In this document: piece after piece, positions 1 through 8,764 of the stretch
How the letters are laid out: each line of letters starts with the position of its first letter
Position numbering within the stretch: position 1 is the first letter of the stretch
Assembly: GCA_902774925.1 (NCBI GenBank)
Contig: CACYKE010000013.1
Coordinates: forward strand, 1-49,969
From: an uncultured Prevotellaceae bacterium
GTDB lineage: Bacteria; Bacteroidota; Bacteroidia; Bacteroidales; Bacteroidaceae
DNA: 49,969 nucleotides
Direction: 5' to 3'
Made by a program: the position numbers and the translations under genes
The notes under the pieces: model-generated
Told to the model about the DNA's origin: nothing
Seen by the model: the letters and a program-made list of their open reading frames with translations, nothing else
Databases searched by the model: none

Positions 1-257
1 AGGGTATTTGTACATTGATTTTTCCTTTATGTTTGGCGATATAAAGTTACGAAAAATTTGTCAAATATCCTAATATTTTTGCAACGTATATTATTGATTA
101 TTAGTTAATTATATATAAACAGGGCCATTCGCAAATCTTGTTAAACTAGATAGAATAAATCGCGATTGATATAGCCGATAAACTATCGTTCTTTTCAACT
201 AAATTGCAGAAGAACCACCTATTTCAGTACAAGACACACTGCCACTGCTTTGTTCGA

Positions 258-323
258 CTAAACTGCCTACTTAGTTTGTCTAAACCGCCTGTTTAATTTC
301 TCTAAACGGCCCGTTCGCCTCTT
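258..323 (+). repeat. three tandem degenerate 22-bp repeats
   Basis: Units start at 258, 280 and 302, a period of exactly 22 bp. Each begins CTAAAC followed by TGCC, CGCC or GGCC, and then a T-rich half. The third unit is the most divergent in its second half. A looser copy, CTAAATTGC, starts at 199. The array ends about 70 bp upstream of the phoH -33 element. A period near two helical turns would suit same-face protein binding, but the function is unknown. Confidence 0.55.
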
Positions 324-391
324 GAAGACAGACTCCCATTTCAATCCGCATCAAGAAAAGCAAAATTAACAATAAAAACTTAGAAAAACCC

Positions 392-422
392 TTGCACGGG
401 TCGATTAAATTTTGTACCTTTG
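392..422 (+). promoter_or_regulatory. phoH operon promoter
   Basis: TTGC at 392-395 and TACCTTTG at 415-422 are separated by 19 bp. This matches the Bacteroidetes sigma-ABfr pattern of TTTG or TTG, about 19 bp, then TAnnTTTG. The start codon of phoH lies 16 bp downstream. Confidence 0.8.
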
Positions 423-438
423 CACCATATTATAATAT

Positions 439-1407
439 ATGATAGAGAAGCATATTGTATTAGAAGACATAGACCCCGTAGTGTTCTACGGCATTGGCAA
501 CCAGCACCTGCAGATGCTGCGAGCCCTGTACCCCAAGCTGCGCATTGTGGCGCGCGACAACGTCATCCGCATCCTCGGCGACGAGGAACAGATGGCCTCC
601 TTCGAGGAAGCGTCCGAGAAGTTGCGCCAGCACATTGTACGCTTCAACACCCTCCGCGAGGAGGACATCCTGGACATCGTCAAGGGACACCGCACGAAGG
701 ATGAAGTAGCGGACGGCGTAGTGGTCTATTCGATGTCAGGACGAGCCATCAAAGCCCGTTCAGAGAACCAGCAGAAGCTGATTGACGCTTATGCCGAGAA
801 TGACATGGTATTCGCCGTGGGCCCTGCAGGAACCGGCAAGACGTACCTGTCGATAGCCTTGGCCGTGAAGGCCCTGAAGGAAAAGACGGCAAAGAAAATA
901 ATCCTGTCGCGTCCAGCTGTAGAAGCCGGAGAGAAATTGGGGTTCCTGCCTGGCGACATGAAGGACAAGATAGACCCCTATCTGCAACCGCTGTACGACG
1001 CTCTGGAGGATATGTTGCCTCAGGTAAAGCTACAGGACATGATGGAGAAGCACGTCATCCAGATAGCCCCGCTGGCATTCATGCGCGGGCGCACGTTGAG
1101 CGATGCCGTGGTCATCCTGGACGAAGCCCAGAACACGACCCCACAGCAAATCCGGATGTTTCTGACGCGCATGGGATGGAACACGAAAATGATTATCACG
1201 GGTGACATGACGCAGATAGACCTGCCGAAGTCGCAGAAGAGCGGACTGGTGGAGGCACTGCACATCCTAAACGGCGTCGAGGGTATTGGTATTGTTGAAC
1301 TGAACCGCAAGGACATTGTTCGCCACAAGCTGGTAACCCGCATCGTCAACGCATACGAAAAATTCGATAAAGAACAACATAAAGATGAAAGCATTAACAA
1401 AGACTGA
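439..1407 (+). CDS. phoH: PhoH-family P-loop ATPase
   Basis: A 322-residue cytoplasmic PhoH/PhoL-type NTPase. These proteins are RNA-linked ATPases whose exact role is unclear. An N-terminal region of about 100 residues precedes the PhoH domain. The Walker A motif is GPAGTGKT at residues 128-135 and the Walker B motif is VVILDE at about 224-229, followed by AQNTT. Length is normal for the family. The start at 439 lies just downstream of a good promoter. Its 3' end overlaps purC by 23 nt, so it leads an operon with purC, menG and aroE. In many bacteria phoH sits with ybeY, which is not seen here. Confidence 0.93.
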   Translation: MIEKHIVLEDIDPVVFYGIGNQHLQMLRALYPKLRIVARDNVIRILGDEEQMASFEEASEKLRQHIVRFNTLREEDILDIVKGHRTKDEVADGVVVYSMSGRAIKARSENQQKLIDAYAENDMVFAVGPAGTGKTYLSIALAVKALKEKTAKKIILSRPAVEAGEKLGFLPGDMKDKIDPYLQPLYDALEDMLPQVKLQDMMEKHVIQIAPLAFMRGRTLSDAVVILDEAQNTTPQQIRMFLTRMGWNTKMIITGDMTQIDLPKSQKSGLVEALHILNGVEGIGIVELNRKDIVRHKLVTRIVNAYEKFDKEQHKDESINKD

Positions 1408-2254
1408 TTTCCACTTTGAGGGACAGAAGAGCGTGTACCACGGAAAGGTACGCGATGTGTACAACATCAACGACGACCTGATGATTGCAGCGAAGTTCCT
1501 GGATGCCACTACCGACATCTGTCCGAACTGGAAACTGGCTACCCCCGACCCCATGGTCACCGTGGGTCTGAAGTGTGAGGGTTTCCGTGTGGAGATGATT
1601 ATCCGTTCCATCCTCACTGGCTCTGCATGGCGCGAGTACAAGAACGGCTGTCGTGAACTGTGTGGTGTGAAGTTGCCAGACGGCATGAAGGAGAACGAGC
1701 GTTTCCCTGAGCCCATCATCACTCCGACCACCAAGGCCGACGAGGGTCACGACATGAACATCTCGAAGGAAGAGATCATTGCCCAGGGCATCGTCTCTGC
1801 CGAGGACTACGCCATCATGGAGGACTATACCCGCAAGATTTTTGCCCGTGGTCAGATGATTGCCGAGAAGCGCGGACTCATCCTCGTCGACACCAAGTAC
1901 GAGTTTGGTAAGCGCGACGGCAAGGTGTACCTCATCGACGAGATTCACACCCCCGACTCCAGCCGTTACTTCTATGCCGACGGCTACGAGGAGAAGTTGG
2001 CCAAGGGCGAGCCCCAGCGCCAGCTGTCTAAGGAGTTCGTGCGCCAGTGGCTCATTGAGCACGACTTCATGAACGAGCCTGGACAGGTGATGCCTGAGAT
2101 TACCGACGAATATGCCGAGAGCGTCTCAGACCGTTACATCGAGCTCTACGAACACATCGTAGGCGAGAAGTTCGATAAGGCTACTGAGGAAGGCGATATT
2201 GCCCAGCGCATTGAGAAGAACGTCAGCGAATGGCTTACCAGCAGGAACAAATAA
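1385..2254 (+). CDS. purC: SAICAR synthase with internal in-frame deletion
   Basis: Phosphoribosylaminoimidazole-succinocarboxamide synthase joins aspartate to CAIR using ATP in purine synthesis. The N-terminus (MKALTKTDF, then [10 protein letters not shown] at about residues 19-28) and everything from [11 protein letters not shown] onward match the Bacteroidales enzyme closely as I remember it. At Met33-Ile34 the protein jumps directly from NINDDLM to IAAKFLD. From memory, homologues carry about 29 extra residues here, including the conserved ATDRISAFD motif near the nucleotide and substrate site. The length of 289 compares with about 314 expected. The reading frame is kept. The gene overlaps phoH by 23 nt and menG by 25 nt. 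Activity of this copy is doubtful. Either the genome has another PurC, or the gap is an assembly artefact. Confidence 0.88.
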   Translation: MKALTKTDFHFEGQKSVYHGKVRDVYNINDDLMIAAKFLDATTDICPNWKLATPDPMVTVGLKCEGFRVEMIIRSILTGSAWREYKNGCRELCGVKLPDGMKENERFPEPIITPTTKADEGHDMNISKEEIIAQGIVSAEDYAIMEDYTRKIFARGQMIAEKRGLILVDTKYEFGKRDGKVYLIDEIHTPDSSRYFYADGYEEKLAKGEPQRQLSKEFVRQWLIEHDFMNEPGQVMPEITDEYAESVSDRYIELYEHIVGEKFDKATEEGDIAQRIEKNVSEWLTSRNK

Positions 2255-2964
2255 ACCCATACACCTGCGGAGACAAAGCACAACAGGTGGAGGCGATGTT
2301 CGACAACATTGCCCCTACCTATGACACACTCAATCACCGACTTTCCTGGAACATCGACAAGGGGTGGCGACGCAAGGCCATCAAACAGTTAGAGCCCTTC
2401 GCCCCCAAGAAGCTCCTCGACGTGGCAACAGGCACTGGCGACTTTGCCATACAGGCCTGTCAGATGCTGGACGGTGTACACGTCACAGGCATCGACATCA
2501 GCGAAGGCATGATGGACGTCGGACGGAAGAAAGTCAACGAACTGGGGCTCACTGAACGCATCGCTTTCGAGCGCGAAGACTGTACCCGCCTCTCCTACCC
2601 TGACGCAACCTTTGACGCCGTAACAGCAGCCTTCGGCATCCGCAACTTTGCCGACCTCGACGCAGGACTGCGCGAGATGTGCCGCGTGCTACAGCCTGGT
2701 GGACACCTCAGCATCGTGGAACTGACCACTCCCGTCTCGTTCCCCATGCGACAGCTGTTCCACATCTACTCTCATACGGTGCTGCCCGTCTACGGACGAC
2801 TTATCTCCAAGGACACCAGCGCCTACTCTTATCTCACCAAGACCATCGAGGCGTTCCCGCAGGGCGAGCGTATGGTGGACATCTTGAAGAAGGCAGGCTT
2901 TGCCGAGGCATCGTTCCGACGACTGACCTTCGGCATCTGCACGATGTATTTCGCAAAAAAATAG
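2230..2964 (+). CDS. menG: demethylmenaquinone methyltransferase
   Basis: A 244-residue class I SAM methyltransferase of the UbiE/MenG family, which performs the last C-methylation in menaquinone synthesis. Bacteroidales use menaquinone, so MenG is the likely role. Motif I is [12 protein letters not shown] at residues 62-73, followed by GIDISEGMM at 87-95. The family hallmarks FDNIAPTYD (about 24-32) and AFGIRNF (after motif II) are present. The start at 2230 keeps the conserved segment before FDNIAPTYD and overlaps the 3' end of purC by 25 nt, which implies translational coupling. aroE follows after 24 nt. Confidence 0.93.
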   Translation: MAYQQEQINPYTCGDKAQQVEAMFDNIAPTYDTLNHRLSWNIDKGWRRKAIKQLEPFAPKKLLDVATGTGDFAIQACQMLDGVHVTGIDISEGMMDVGRKKVNELGLTERIAFEREDCTRLSYPDATFDAVTAAFGIRNFADLDAGLREMCRVLQPGGHLSIVELTTPVSFPMRQLFHIYSHTVLPVYGRLISKDTSAYSYLTKTIEAFPQGERMVDILKKAGFAEASFRRLTFGICTMYFAKK

Positions 2965-2988
2965 TTTCAACCCAACACCCCAGCCACT

Positions 2989-3738
2989 ATGGACAAGTAC
3001 GGACTCATCGGTTATCCACTGGGACACTCGTTCTCCATCAGCTACTTCAACCAGAGGTTTCATGATGAAGACATAGACGCCGTCTATGAGAATTTCGAGA
3101 TTCCCACTATCGACATCCTGCCCGAGGTGCTCAGTCAGAACCCAGAACTGAAAGGCCTCAACGTTACCATACCCTACAAGGAGAAGGTGATACCGTTCCT
3201 CGACAGCATATCGCCAGAGGCACGGGCCATCGGAGCCGTCAACGTCATCCGAGTCATCCACGAGGGTAAGAACATCAAGCTGAAGGGCTACAACTCGGAT
3301 GTCATCGGATTCACACAGAGCATAGAACCCATGCTCGAAAAGAAATGGCACCAGAAGGCACTCATCCTGGGAACAGGAGGAGCCTCGAAAGCCATCGACT
3401 ACGGACTGCGCAACCTCGGACTCGAGACGGTTTTCGTCAGTCGCTACGAGCGTCCTGGAACCATCCAGTACGAACGTATCACGCCCGAAGTCGTGAAGGA
3501 GTATAACGTCATCGTCAACTGCACCCCGCTGGGTATGTATCCCAAGACGGAGGAGTGTCCACAGTTGCCTTACGAGGCTATGGACAGCCACACCATCCTC
3601 TACGACCTCATCTACAACCCAGACGAGACGCTGTTTATGCGCAAGGGTGCTGCACAAGGTGCACAAGTGAAGAACGGACTGGAAATGCTGCTCCTGCAGG
3701 CTTTTGCCTCGTGGGAGTTCTGGCACGAAAACAAATAG
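2989..3738 (+). CDS. aroE: shikimate dehydrogenase
   Basis: A 249-residue NADP-dependent shikimate dehydrogenase, reducing 3-dehydroshikimate in the aromatic amino-acid pathway. The substrate site shows GHSFS at residues 12-16, NVTIPYK at 58-64 with the catalytic Lys64, and Asp104 in YNSDVIGF. The NADP loop GTGGASKA is at 128-135. The length is that of the shorter Bacteroidetes type. It is in the phoH-purC-menG series, 24 nt after menG and 7 nt before the TPM-domain gene. Confidence 0.94.
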   Translation: MDKYGLIGYPLGHSFSISYFNQRFHDEDIDAVYENFEIPTIDILPEVLSQNPELKGLNVTIPYKEKVIPFLDSISPEARAIGAVNVIRVIHEGKNIKLKGYNSDVIGFTQSIEPMLEKKWHQKALILGTGGASKAIDYGLRNLGLETVFVSRYERPGTIQYERITPEVVKEYNVIVNCTPLGMYPKTEECPQLPYEAMDSHTILYDLIYNPDETLFMRKGAAQGAQVKNGLEMLLLQAFASWEFWHENK

Positions 3739-3745
3739 AATAACA

Positions 3746-4867
3746 ATGGCAGAATATATAGAGAAAATCGACGAGCTGACCCGTCAGTACAACGACGCCA
3801 TCAATGCGCTGGAAGATTCATATAACATGGAGTCCTCACAGGTTTCTGGTTTGCAGATTCTGACATCGTCAAAACTGAAGCACCAGTATTCCAAGAAATA
3901 CGAAGAGTTGGCGAAAGAATATCTTGGCAAGCGAAAAGAGATTTTCGAAGAATACAAGAAGAACAACCCAGAATGGACAAAGAACCGTAAGATATGGGGC
4001 TGGATGTTCATCATAGGCATTATCTGCACAATGGTATGCTGTAGCACTGCGATGCCATGGTCTGAGGAACCATCTTTTGCCGCAACCTCGCAGGCTGTCA
4101 GCAACAATCAGGAAGCTACGCTGTGGAATGCCGAGAATATTCCCATTCCCTACTTACAGGACTCAACGCAATATGTCTCTAATCCCGACTACGTGCTGAA
4201 ACAGGAAACTGTCGACAAGATGAATGTCACGCTGAAACGTCTGGACAACGAGCTGGGCGTGCAGTCGGTAGTCATCGTGGTAAACCATATCGAAAACGAC
4301 GACCCCTTCCGCTTTGCACAGGAGGTGGGTAACAAATATGGCGTAGGCTATGGCAACAAGGGACTCATGGTGGTCGTGGGCTACGAGGACCACAGCATCA
4401 ACATCTCGCCAGGACGTGCATTGGAGGCTGACCTGACGGATGCCGAATGCCATCGCCTGGAACAGGAATACGTCGTGCCTGCCATGCGCGCCGAAATGCC
4501 TGACAGTGCCATGTACTACCTGACGGAGGCCATCTATTCTACCTTGCAGAAGAAAGAACTGCCACAGATGTCGAATCTGTTGGGCGACAGTGGTGATGAT
4601 GGTCTGGGAACCATCGGAATTGCCACGCTGGCTATCATTGCCTGGTGCGTGTTCTTCCTGCGCAAAAACCGTGAATACCACTGGCTTGGCATGGCTGGTG
4701 CTGCATCGCTGCTTGCCAACCCGTTCTACGAGGCATCACACAGTAGTGGTGGCGGAGGCGGCTTCGGAGGCTTCAGCGGTGGCGGAGGTGGCTTCAGTGG
4801 AGGTGGCGGAGGCGGCCATTTCGGAGGAGGTTCCTTCGGCGGTGGTGGCGCAACGTCACGTTGGTAA
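3746..4867 (+). CDS. TPM-domain membrane protein with Gly-rich tail
   Basis: A 373-residue protein of the TPM (YgcG/Psb32) class. Residues 1-80 are charged and helical. A membrane segment lies at about 84-104, the TPM domain at about 142-268 (with VVIVVN, GNKGLMVVVGY and SPGRALEADL), a second hydrophobic segment at about 287-305, and a tail from 333 that is almost all Gly with Phe and Ser, ending ATSRW. An in-frame ATG lies upstream at 3704 inside aroE. I chose 3746 because it follows the aroE stop directly and opens the helical region. lemA is 35 nt downstream, and TPM and LemA genes are often neighbours. The molecular role is unknown; a membrane or envelope assembly function is likely. Confidence 0.85.
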   Translation: MAEYIEKIDELTRQYNDAINALEDSYNMESSQVSGLQILTSSKLKHQYSKKYEELAKEYLGKRKEIFEEYKKNNPEWTKNRKIWGWMFIIGIICTMVCCSTAMPWSEEPSFAATSQAVSNNQEATLWNAENIPIPYLQDSTQYVSNPDYVLKQETVDKMNVTLKRLDNELGVQSVVIVVNHIENDDPFRFAQEVGNKYGVGYGNKGLMVVVGYEDHSINISPGRALEADLTDAECHRLEQEYVVPAMRAEMPDSAMYYLTEAIYSTLQKKELPQMSNLLGDSGDDGLGTIGIATLAIIAWCVFFLRKNREYHWLGMAGAASLLANPFYEASHSSGGGGGFGGFSGGGGGFSGGGGGGHFGGGSFGGGGATSRW

Positions 4868-4902
4868 ATACGATTATATTAACTTTTTAAAAATAATGCA
4901 TT

Positions 4903-5490
4903 ATGAAATTAAGTAAATCAACTATCGGAATCATCGCAGCTGTTGTCGTTGTCGTCATGTGGGCTGCAAGTGCTTACAACTCAATGGTCGGAGAGCAGGA
5001 GAAAGCCACTACTGCCTTCGCTAACGTACAGTCGGCTTATCAGCGTCGCGCTGACCTCATTCCTAACCTCGTAGAGGTCGTCAAAGGCTATGCTTCACAC
5101 GAGAAAGAAACCTTCGAGGCTGTCGTCAATGCCCGTGCAAAGGCTACTCAGATGACCATCGACCCCTCAAACATGACTCCTGAGAAGATGAAGGAATTCC
5201 AGCAGGCTCAGGGCGAGCTGGGTTCTGCACTGGGTCGTCTGCTTGCCGTACAGGAGAACTATCCTGAACTGAAGGCCAACGAGAACTTCCGCGACCTGCA
5301 GGTACAGTTGGAAGGCACCGAGAACCGCATCAACGAGGCTCGCAACACGTTTAACGGTGTCGTACAGAACTACAATACCTATATCCGCAAGTTCCCCAAG
5401 AACATCATCGCTGGTATCTTCGGCTTCAACACCATGGACAAGTTCCAGGCCGATGCTGACGCTCAGAATGCTCCAAAAGTAAAATTCTAA
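4903..5490 (+). CDS. lemA: LemA family protein
   Basis: A 195-residue LemA-type protein. It has one N-terminal membrane segment at residues 7-25 followed by a helical domain with the family signatures ATTAFANVQSAYQRRADLIPNL and later NEARNTFNGVVQNYNTYIRKFP. The C-terminal part includes IFGF. Family members are inner-membrane proteins with the helical domain outside. Function is poorly understood. It follows a TPM-domain gene, as in many bacteria, and purM begins 1 nt after its stop. Confidence 0.92.
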   Translation: MKLSKSTIGIIAAVVVVVMWAASAYNSMVGEQEKATTAFANVQSAYQRRADLIPNLVEVVKGYASHEKETFEAVVNARAKATQMTIDPSNMTPEKMKEFQQAQGELGSALGRLLAVQENYPELKANENFRDLQVQLEGTENRINEARNTFNGVVQNYNTYIRKFPKNIIAGIFGFNTMDKFQADADAQNAPKVKF

Positions 5491-5491
5491 T

Positions 5492-6685
5492 ATGAACAAC
5501 CGTTATATGCAGCGTGGCGTCTCTGCCGCTAAGGAGGACGTCCATGCTGCTATCAAAAACATCGACAAGGGTATCTTCCCGCAGGCCTTCTGCAAGATTA
5601 TCCCTGACATACTCGGAGGCGACCCTGAGTATTGTAACATCATGCATGCTGATGGCGCTGGCACAAAATCGTCGCTGGCCTACATGTATTGGAAGGAGAC
5701 AGGCGACCTCAGCGTATGGAAAGGCATTGCTCAGGATGCTATCGTCATGAATACCGATGACCTGCTCTGCGTGGGTGCTGTAGATAACATCCTCGTTTCG
5801 TCCACCATCGGTCGCAACAAGATGCTCGTTCCTGGCGAGGTCATCTCTGCCATCATCAATGGTACCGACGAACTGCTGGCAGAGCTCCGCGAGATGGGTA
5901 TCGGCATCTGGCCCACAGGTGGTGAGACAGCTGACGTGGGCGACCTCGTTCGTACTATCATTGTCGACTCTACCGTCACCTGCCGCATGCGCCGTGCTGA
6001 CGTTATCGACAACGCCAACATCCGTCCGGGCGACGTTATCGTTGGTCTCAGTTCTACAGGACAGGCCACCTACGAAAAGCGTTACAACGGTGGTATGGGC
6101 TCCAACGGTCTGACCTCCGCCCGTCACGATGTCTTCGCCAAATACTTGGCCGAGAAATATCCTGAGAGCTTCGACCACGCCGTGCCCGACGACCTCGTCT
6201 ATAGCGGCAAGTATAAACTGACGGATGCTGTCCCGTATGTTGCGACTGAGTCGCAACCAACAACACTCCCCAACATGGGCCAGCTCGTGCTCTCTCCCAC
6301 CCGCACCTATGCGCCCGTTATCAAGCGCCTGCTCGACGAGCTGCGCCCTGAGATTCATGGTATGGTGCATTGCACAGGAGGCGCCCAGACCAAGGTGCTC
6401 CACTTCGTCAACGACAACTGCCGCGTCGTCAAGGACAACATGTTCCCTGTACCCCCGTTGTTCCGTGCCATTCACGATTGTTCTGGCACCGACTGGAAGG
6501 AAATGTACCAGGTGTTCAACATGGGCCACCGCATGGAGATTTACGTCCGTCCCGAGGTGGCAGATCAGGTCATTGTCCTCTCTCGTTCGTTCAACATCGA
6601 CGCACAGGTCGTAGGCCACATCGAGGAAGGCAAGAAGAGCCTCACCATCAAGAGCGAATACGGAACTTTTGAATATGGAGAATAA
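5492..6685 (+). CDS. purM: AIR synthase (PurM family)
   Basis: A 397-residue PurM-like enzyme: phosphoribosylformylglycinamidine cyclo-ligase, which closes the imidazole ring of AIR with ATP. It is longer than the E. coli enzyme (about 345) and belongs to the divergent Bacteroidetes form. Visible family features are HADGAGTKSSLA at about residues 52-63, NTDDLLCVGA at about 87-96, PTGGETADVGD at about 145, and GTGxG-like Gly-rich turns. It begins 1 nt after lemA and overlaps prfA by 11 nt. The run purM-prfA-pyrF looks like a conserved order. Together with purC it is the second purine gene in the window. Confidence 0.85.
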   Translation: MNNRYMQRGVSAAKEDVHAAIKNIDKGIFPQAFCKIIPDILGGDPEYCNIMHADGAGTKSSLAYMYWKETGDLSVWKGIAQDAIVMNTDDLLCVGAVDNILVSSTIGRNKMLVPGEVISAIINGTDELLAELREMGIGIWPTGGETADVGDLVRTIIVDSTVTCRMRRADVIDNANIRPGDVIVGLSSTGQATYEKRYNGGMGSNGLTSARHDVFAKYLAEKYPESFDHAVPDDLVYSGKYKLTDAVPYVATESQPTTLPNMGQLVLSPTRTYAPVIKRLLDELRPEIHGMVHCTGGAQTKVLHFVNDNCRVVKDNMFPVPPLFRAIHDCSGTDWKEMYQVFNMGHRMEIYVRPEVADQVIVLSRSFNIDAQVVGHIEEGKKSLTIKSEYGTFEYGE

Positions 6686-7784
6686 CAGTATACTACAAAA
6701 ATTAGACGGTCTGGAGGCTCGCTTTGAGGAGGTGTCGACACTGATTACCGACCCTGACGTGATAGCCGACCAGAACCGTTTCGTGAAACTGACAAAAGAG
6801 TACAAGGACTTGGGCGACATCATGGACGCCCGTAAGCGCTACATCGCCTGTTTGAACAGTATCAAAGAGGCGAAGGACATCCTGGCCAACGAGAGTGACC
6901 CAGAGATGAAGGAGATGGCCCGTGAAGAGCTGTCGGAGAACGAAGCGCTACAACCAAAGTTAGAGGAGGAAATCAAGATAGCCCTCATTCCCAAAGACCC
7001 AGAGGATGCAAAGAACGTGCAGATGGAGATTCGTGCCGGAACAGGCGGCGACGAAGCTGCCCTGTTTGCTGGTGATCTCTTTAAGATGTACAAGAGCTTC
7101 TGCGATTCGAAGGGTTGGCAGTTGTCTATCACCAGCGTCTCGGAGGGTGCTGTAGGTGGTTTCAAAGAGATTGACTTTGCCGTCAGTGGTGCTGACGTCT
7201 ATGGTACGCTGAAGTATGAATCGGGGGTGCACCGTGTACAACGTGTGCCTGCCACAGAGACTCAGGGCCGTATGCATACCTCGGCCGCAACCGTTGCCGT
7301 ACTGCCTGAGGCTGATAAGTTCGAGGTGCACGTGAACGAGGGAGAAATCAAGTGGGACACCTTCCGTTCGAGCGGTGCCGGTGGTCAGAACGTGAACAAG
7401 GTGGAATCGGGCGTTCGTCTGCGCTATATGTGGAAGAACCCCAATACAGGCGAGACGGAGGAAATCCTGATTGAATGTACTGAGACACGCGACCAACCTA
7501 AGAATAAGGAACGCGCACTCTCGCGCCTGTATACTTTTATATATGATAAGGAACATCAGAAGTATATGGACGACATCGCTTCACGACGCAAGAGCCTTGT
7601 GTCAACGGGCGACCGTTCGGCCAAGATTCGCACCTATAACTTCCCACAGGGACGCGTCACCGACCACCGCATCGGCTATACAACTCACGACCTGCAGGGA
7701 TTCCTGGCTGGCGATATCCAACCGATGATTGATGCCCTGACAGTCGCAGAGAACGCAGAACGCATGAAAGAAACAGAACTATGA
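6675..7784 (+). CDS. prfA: peptide chain release factor 1
   Basis: A 369-residue class I release factor that reads UAA and UAG on the ribosome. The anticodon-like PAT motif is at residues 192-194 ([10 protein letters not shown]), which distinguishes RF1 from RF2 (SPF). The GGQ motif, whose Gln is methylated and which triggers peptide release, is at 236-238 in [19 protein letters not shown] at 6669 is also in frame. I prefer ATG 6675, which fits family length. The start overlaps purM by 11 nt, and the end shares ATGA with pyrF. Confidence 0.95.
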   Translation: MENNSILQKLDGLEARFEEVSTLITDPDVIADQNRFVKLTKEYKDLGDIMDARKRYIACLNSIKEAKDILANESDPEMKEMAREELSENEALQPKLEEEIKIALIPKDPEDAKNVQMEIRAGTGGDEAALFAGDLFKMYKSFCDSKGWQLSITSVSEGAVGGFKEIDFAVSGADVYGTLKYESGVHRVQRVPATETQGRMHTSAATVAVLPEADKFEVHVNEGEIKWDTFRSSGAGGQNVNKVESGVRLRYMWKNPNTGETEEILIECTETRDQPKNKERALSRLYTFIYDKEHQKYMDDIASRRKSLVSTGDRSAKIRTYNFPQGRVTDHRIGYTTHDLQGFLAGDIQPMIDALTVAENAERMKETEL

Positions 7785-8635
7785 ACAGACAAGAATTAAT
7801 ACAGCAGATTAAGGAGAAGCAGAGTTTTCTCTGTGTAGGTCTTGACACCGATATCAATAAGATACCTCAGTGTATCATTGACGAGGCAAAGGAAAAGGAT
7901 GGCGACGATTATATCTTCCGCGCCATCTGCGAGTTTAACGCCTTGATCATTGATGCCACAGCACCTTATTGCGTGGCCTACAAGCCCAACCTCGCTTTCT
8001 ACGAGGCTTACGGAGTGGATGGCATTCTGGCTTTCGAGGCTACCATCGACTATCTGAAAGAGGAGTATCCCAACCACTTCATCATTGCCGACGCCAAACG
8101 CGGTGATATCGGCAACACATCGAAGATGTATGCCAAGACGTTCTTCGAGGAGTATGACGTGGATGCCCTGACGGTAGCTCCTTATATGGGCGAAGACAGC
8201 GTCACACCATTCCTGGGCTATGACGACAAGTGGGTCATCCTGTTGGCGCTGACCTCGAATAAGGGCTCACACGACTTCCAGTTGACGGAGGATGCACATG
8301 GCGAACGCCTTTTTGAGAAAGTGCTGAAGAAAAGTCAGGAATGGGGCAACGACGAGAACATGATGTACGTCGTTGGTGCCACACAAGGCCAGATGTTTGA
8401 AGACATCCGCAAGGTAGCCCCCAAGCACTTCCTGCTGGTTCCTGGTGTTGGTGCACAAGGTGGAAGTCTCGAAGAGGTATGCAAATATGGCATGATACCT
8501 GATGAGATCGGGCTATTAGTGAATTCCTCGCGTGGAATTATCTATGCTTCTCAGAATGAGGACTTTGCCGAGGTAGCAGGACAGAAAGCGAAGGAGTTGC
8601 AAGAGCAAATGGCGAAAATAATTTGCAATTCGTAG
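7781..8635 (+). CDS. pyrF: orotidine 5'-phosphate decarboxylase
   Basis: A 284-residue OMP decarboxylase of the longer type-2 class, making UMP in pyrimidine synthesis. The catalytic signature [10 protein letters not shown] is at residues 104-113. The N-terminus FLCVGLDTD and the phosphate-binding end [17 protein letters not shown] are typical. It overlaps prfA by 4 nt (ATGA). It is the last gene of the transcription unit, since hairpins and a new promoter follow. Confidence 0.95.
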   Translation: MNRQELIQQIKEKQSFLCVGLDTDINKIPQCIIDEAKEKDGDDYIFRAICEFNALIIDATAPYCVAYKPNLAFYEAYGVDGILAFEATIDYLKEEYPNHFIIADAKRGDIGNTSKMYAKTFFEEYDVDALTVAPYMGEDSVTPFLGYDDKWVILLALTSNKGSHDFQLTEDAHGERLFEKVLKKSQEWGNDENMMYVVGATQGQMFEDIRKVAPKHFLLVPGVGAQGGSLEEVCKYGMIPDEIGLLVNSSRGIIYASQNEDFAEVAGQKAKELQEQMAKIICNS

Positions 8636-8652
8636 TTCATAATTATTTAGTA

Positions 8653-8673
8653 CCTTTTCGCTTCGCGAGAAGG
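8653..8673. other. short hairpin after pyrF
   Basis: CCTTTTCGC at 8653-8661 pairs with GCGAGAAGG at 8665-8673 across a 3-nt loop, with one G-T wobble pair. No T-run follows, so on its own it is a weak terminator. It may act as an mRNA 3'-end stem for the pyrF transcript. Confidence 0.4.
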
Positions 8674-8683
8674 CACTTTCGTT

Positions 8684-8714
8684 CGGAAAAATCCAAATTT
8701 TATTTGGTTTTTCG
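8684..8714 (+). terminator. AT-rich hairpin between pyrF and pheS
   Basis: CCAAAT at 8693-8698 pairs with ATTTGG at 8702-8707. With one bulged base, the flanking AAAAA (8687-8691) pairs with TTTTT (8708-8712), and outer C/G bases extend the stem. The T-run lies in the 3' arm, as in intrinsic terminators. It overlaps the -33 element of the pheS promoter, so termination and initiation signals share bases. Confidence 0.5.
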
Positions 8715-8734
8715 CTCACTTATTCGTACCTTTG
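8703..8734 (+). promoter_or_regulatory. pheS promoter
   Basis: TTTG at 8703-8706, a 20-bp spacer, then TACCTTTG at 8727-8734. The start codon is 30 bp further on. The upstream element lies inside the right arm of the preceding hairpin. Confidence 0.8.
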
Positions 8735-8764
8735 CACTCAAAATAGAATTCTATATATAGAAAC

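Larger units (their letters stand above)
1..438. other. gene-free leader upstream of phoH
   Basis: This AT-rich stretch has no credible coding region on either strand. Its right end carries the phoH promoter and its middle carries three 22-bp degenerate repeats (both listed separately). Near 42-49 the minus strand reads TAACTTTA, a poor match to the Bacteroidetes -7 element. It could belong to a gene lying to the left of the window, but no -33 element sits at the right distance, so I do not call it. Confidence 0.6.

Noticed and set aside
258-323. CRISPR-like array
   Set aside because: The units are contiguous with no spacers, short and divergent, and no cas genes are present.
1385-2254. Frameshift in purC
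   Set aside because: The frame is continuous and both flanks match the family in the same frame; the defect is a missing block, not a shift.
2689-3726. Open frame of 345 codons on the minus strand
   Set aside because: Antisense of aroE and the end of menG, both intact genes.
5426-6823. Open frame of 465 codons on the minus strand
   Set aside because: It covers purM and parts of lemA and prfA, all of which have clear homology; the composition (many His, Val and Asp) is typical of an antisense shadow.
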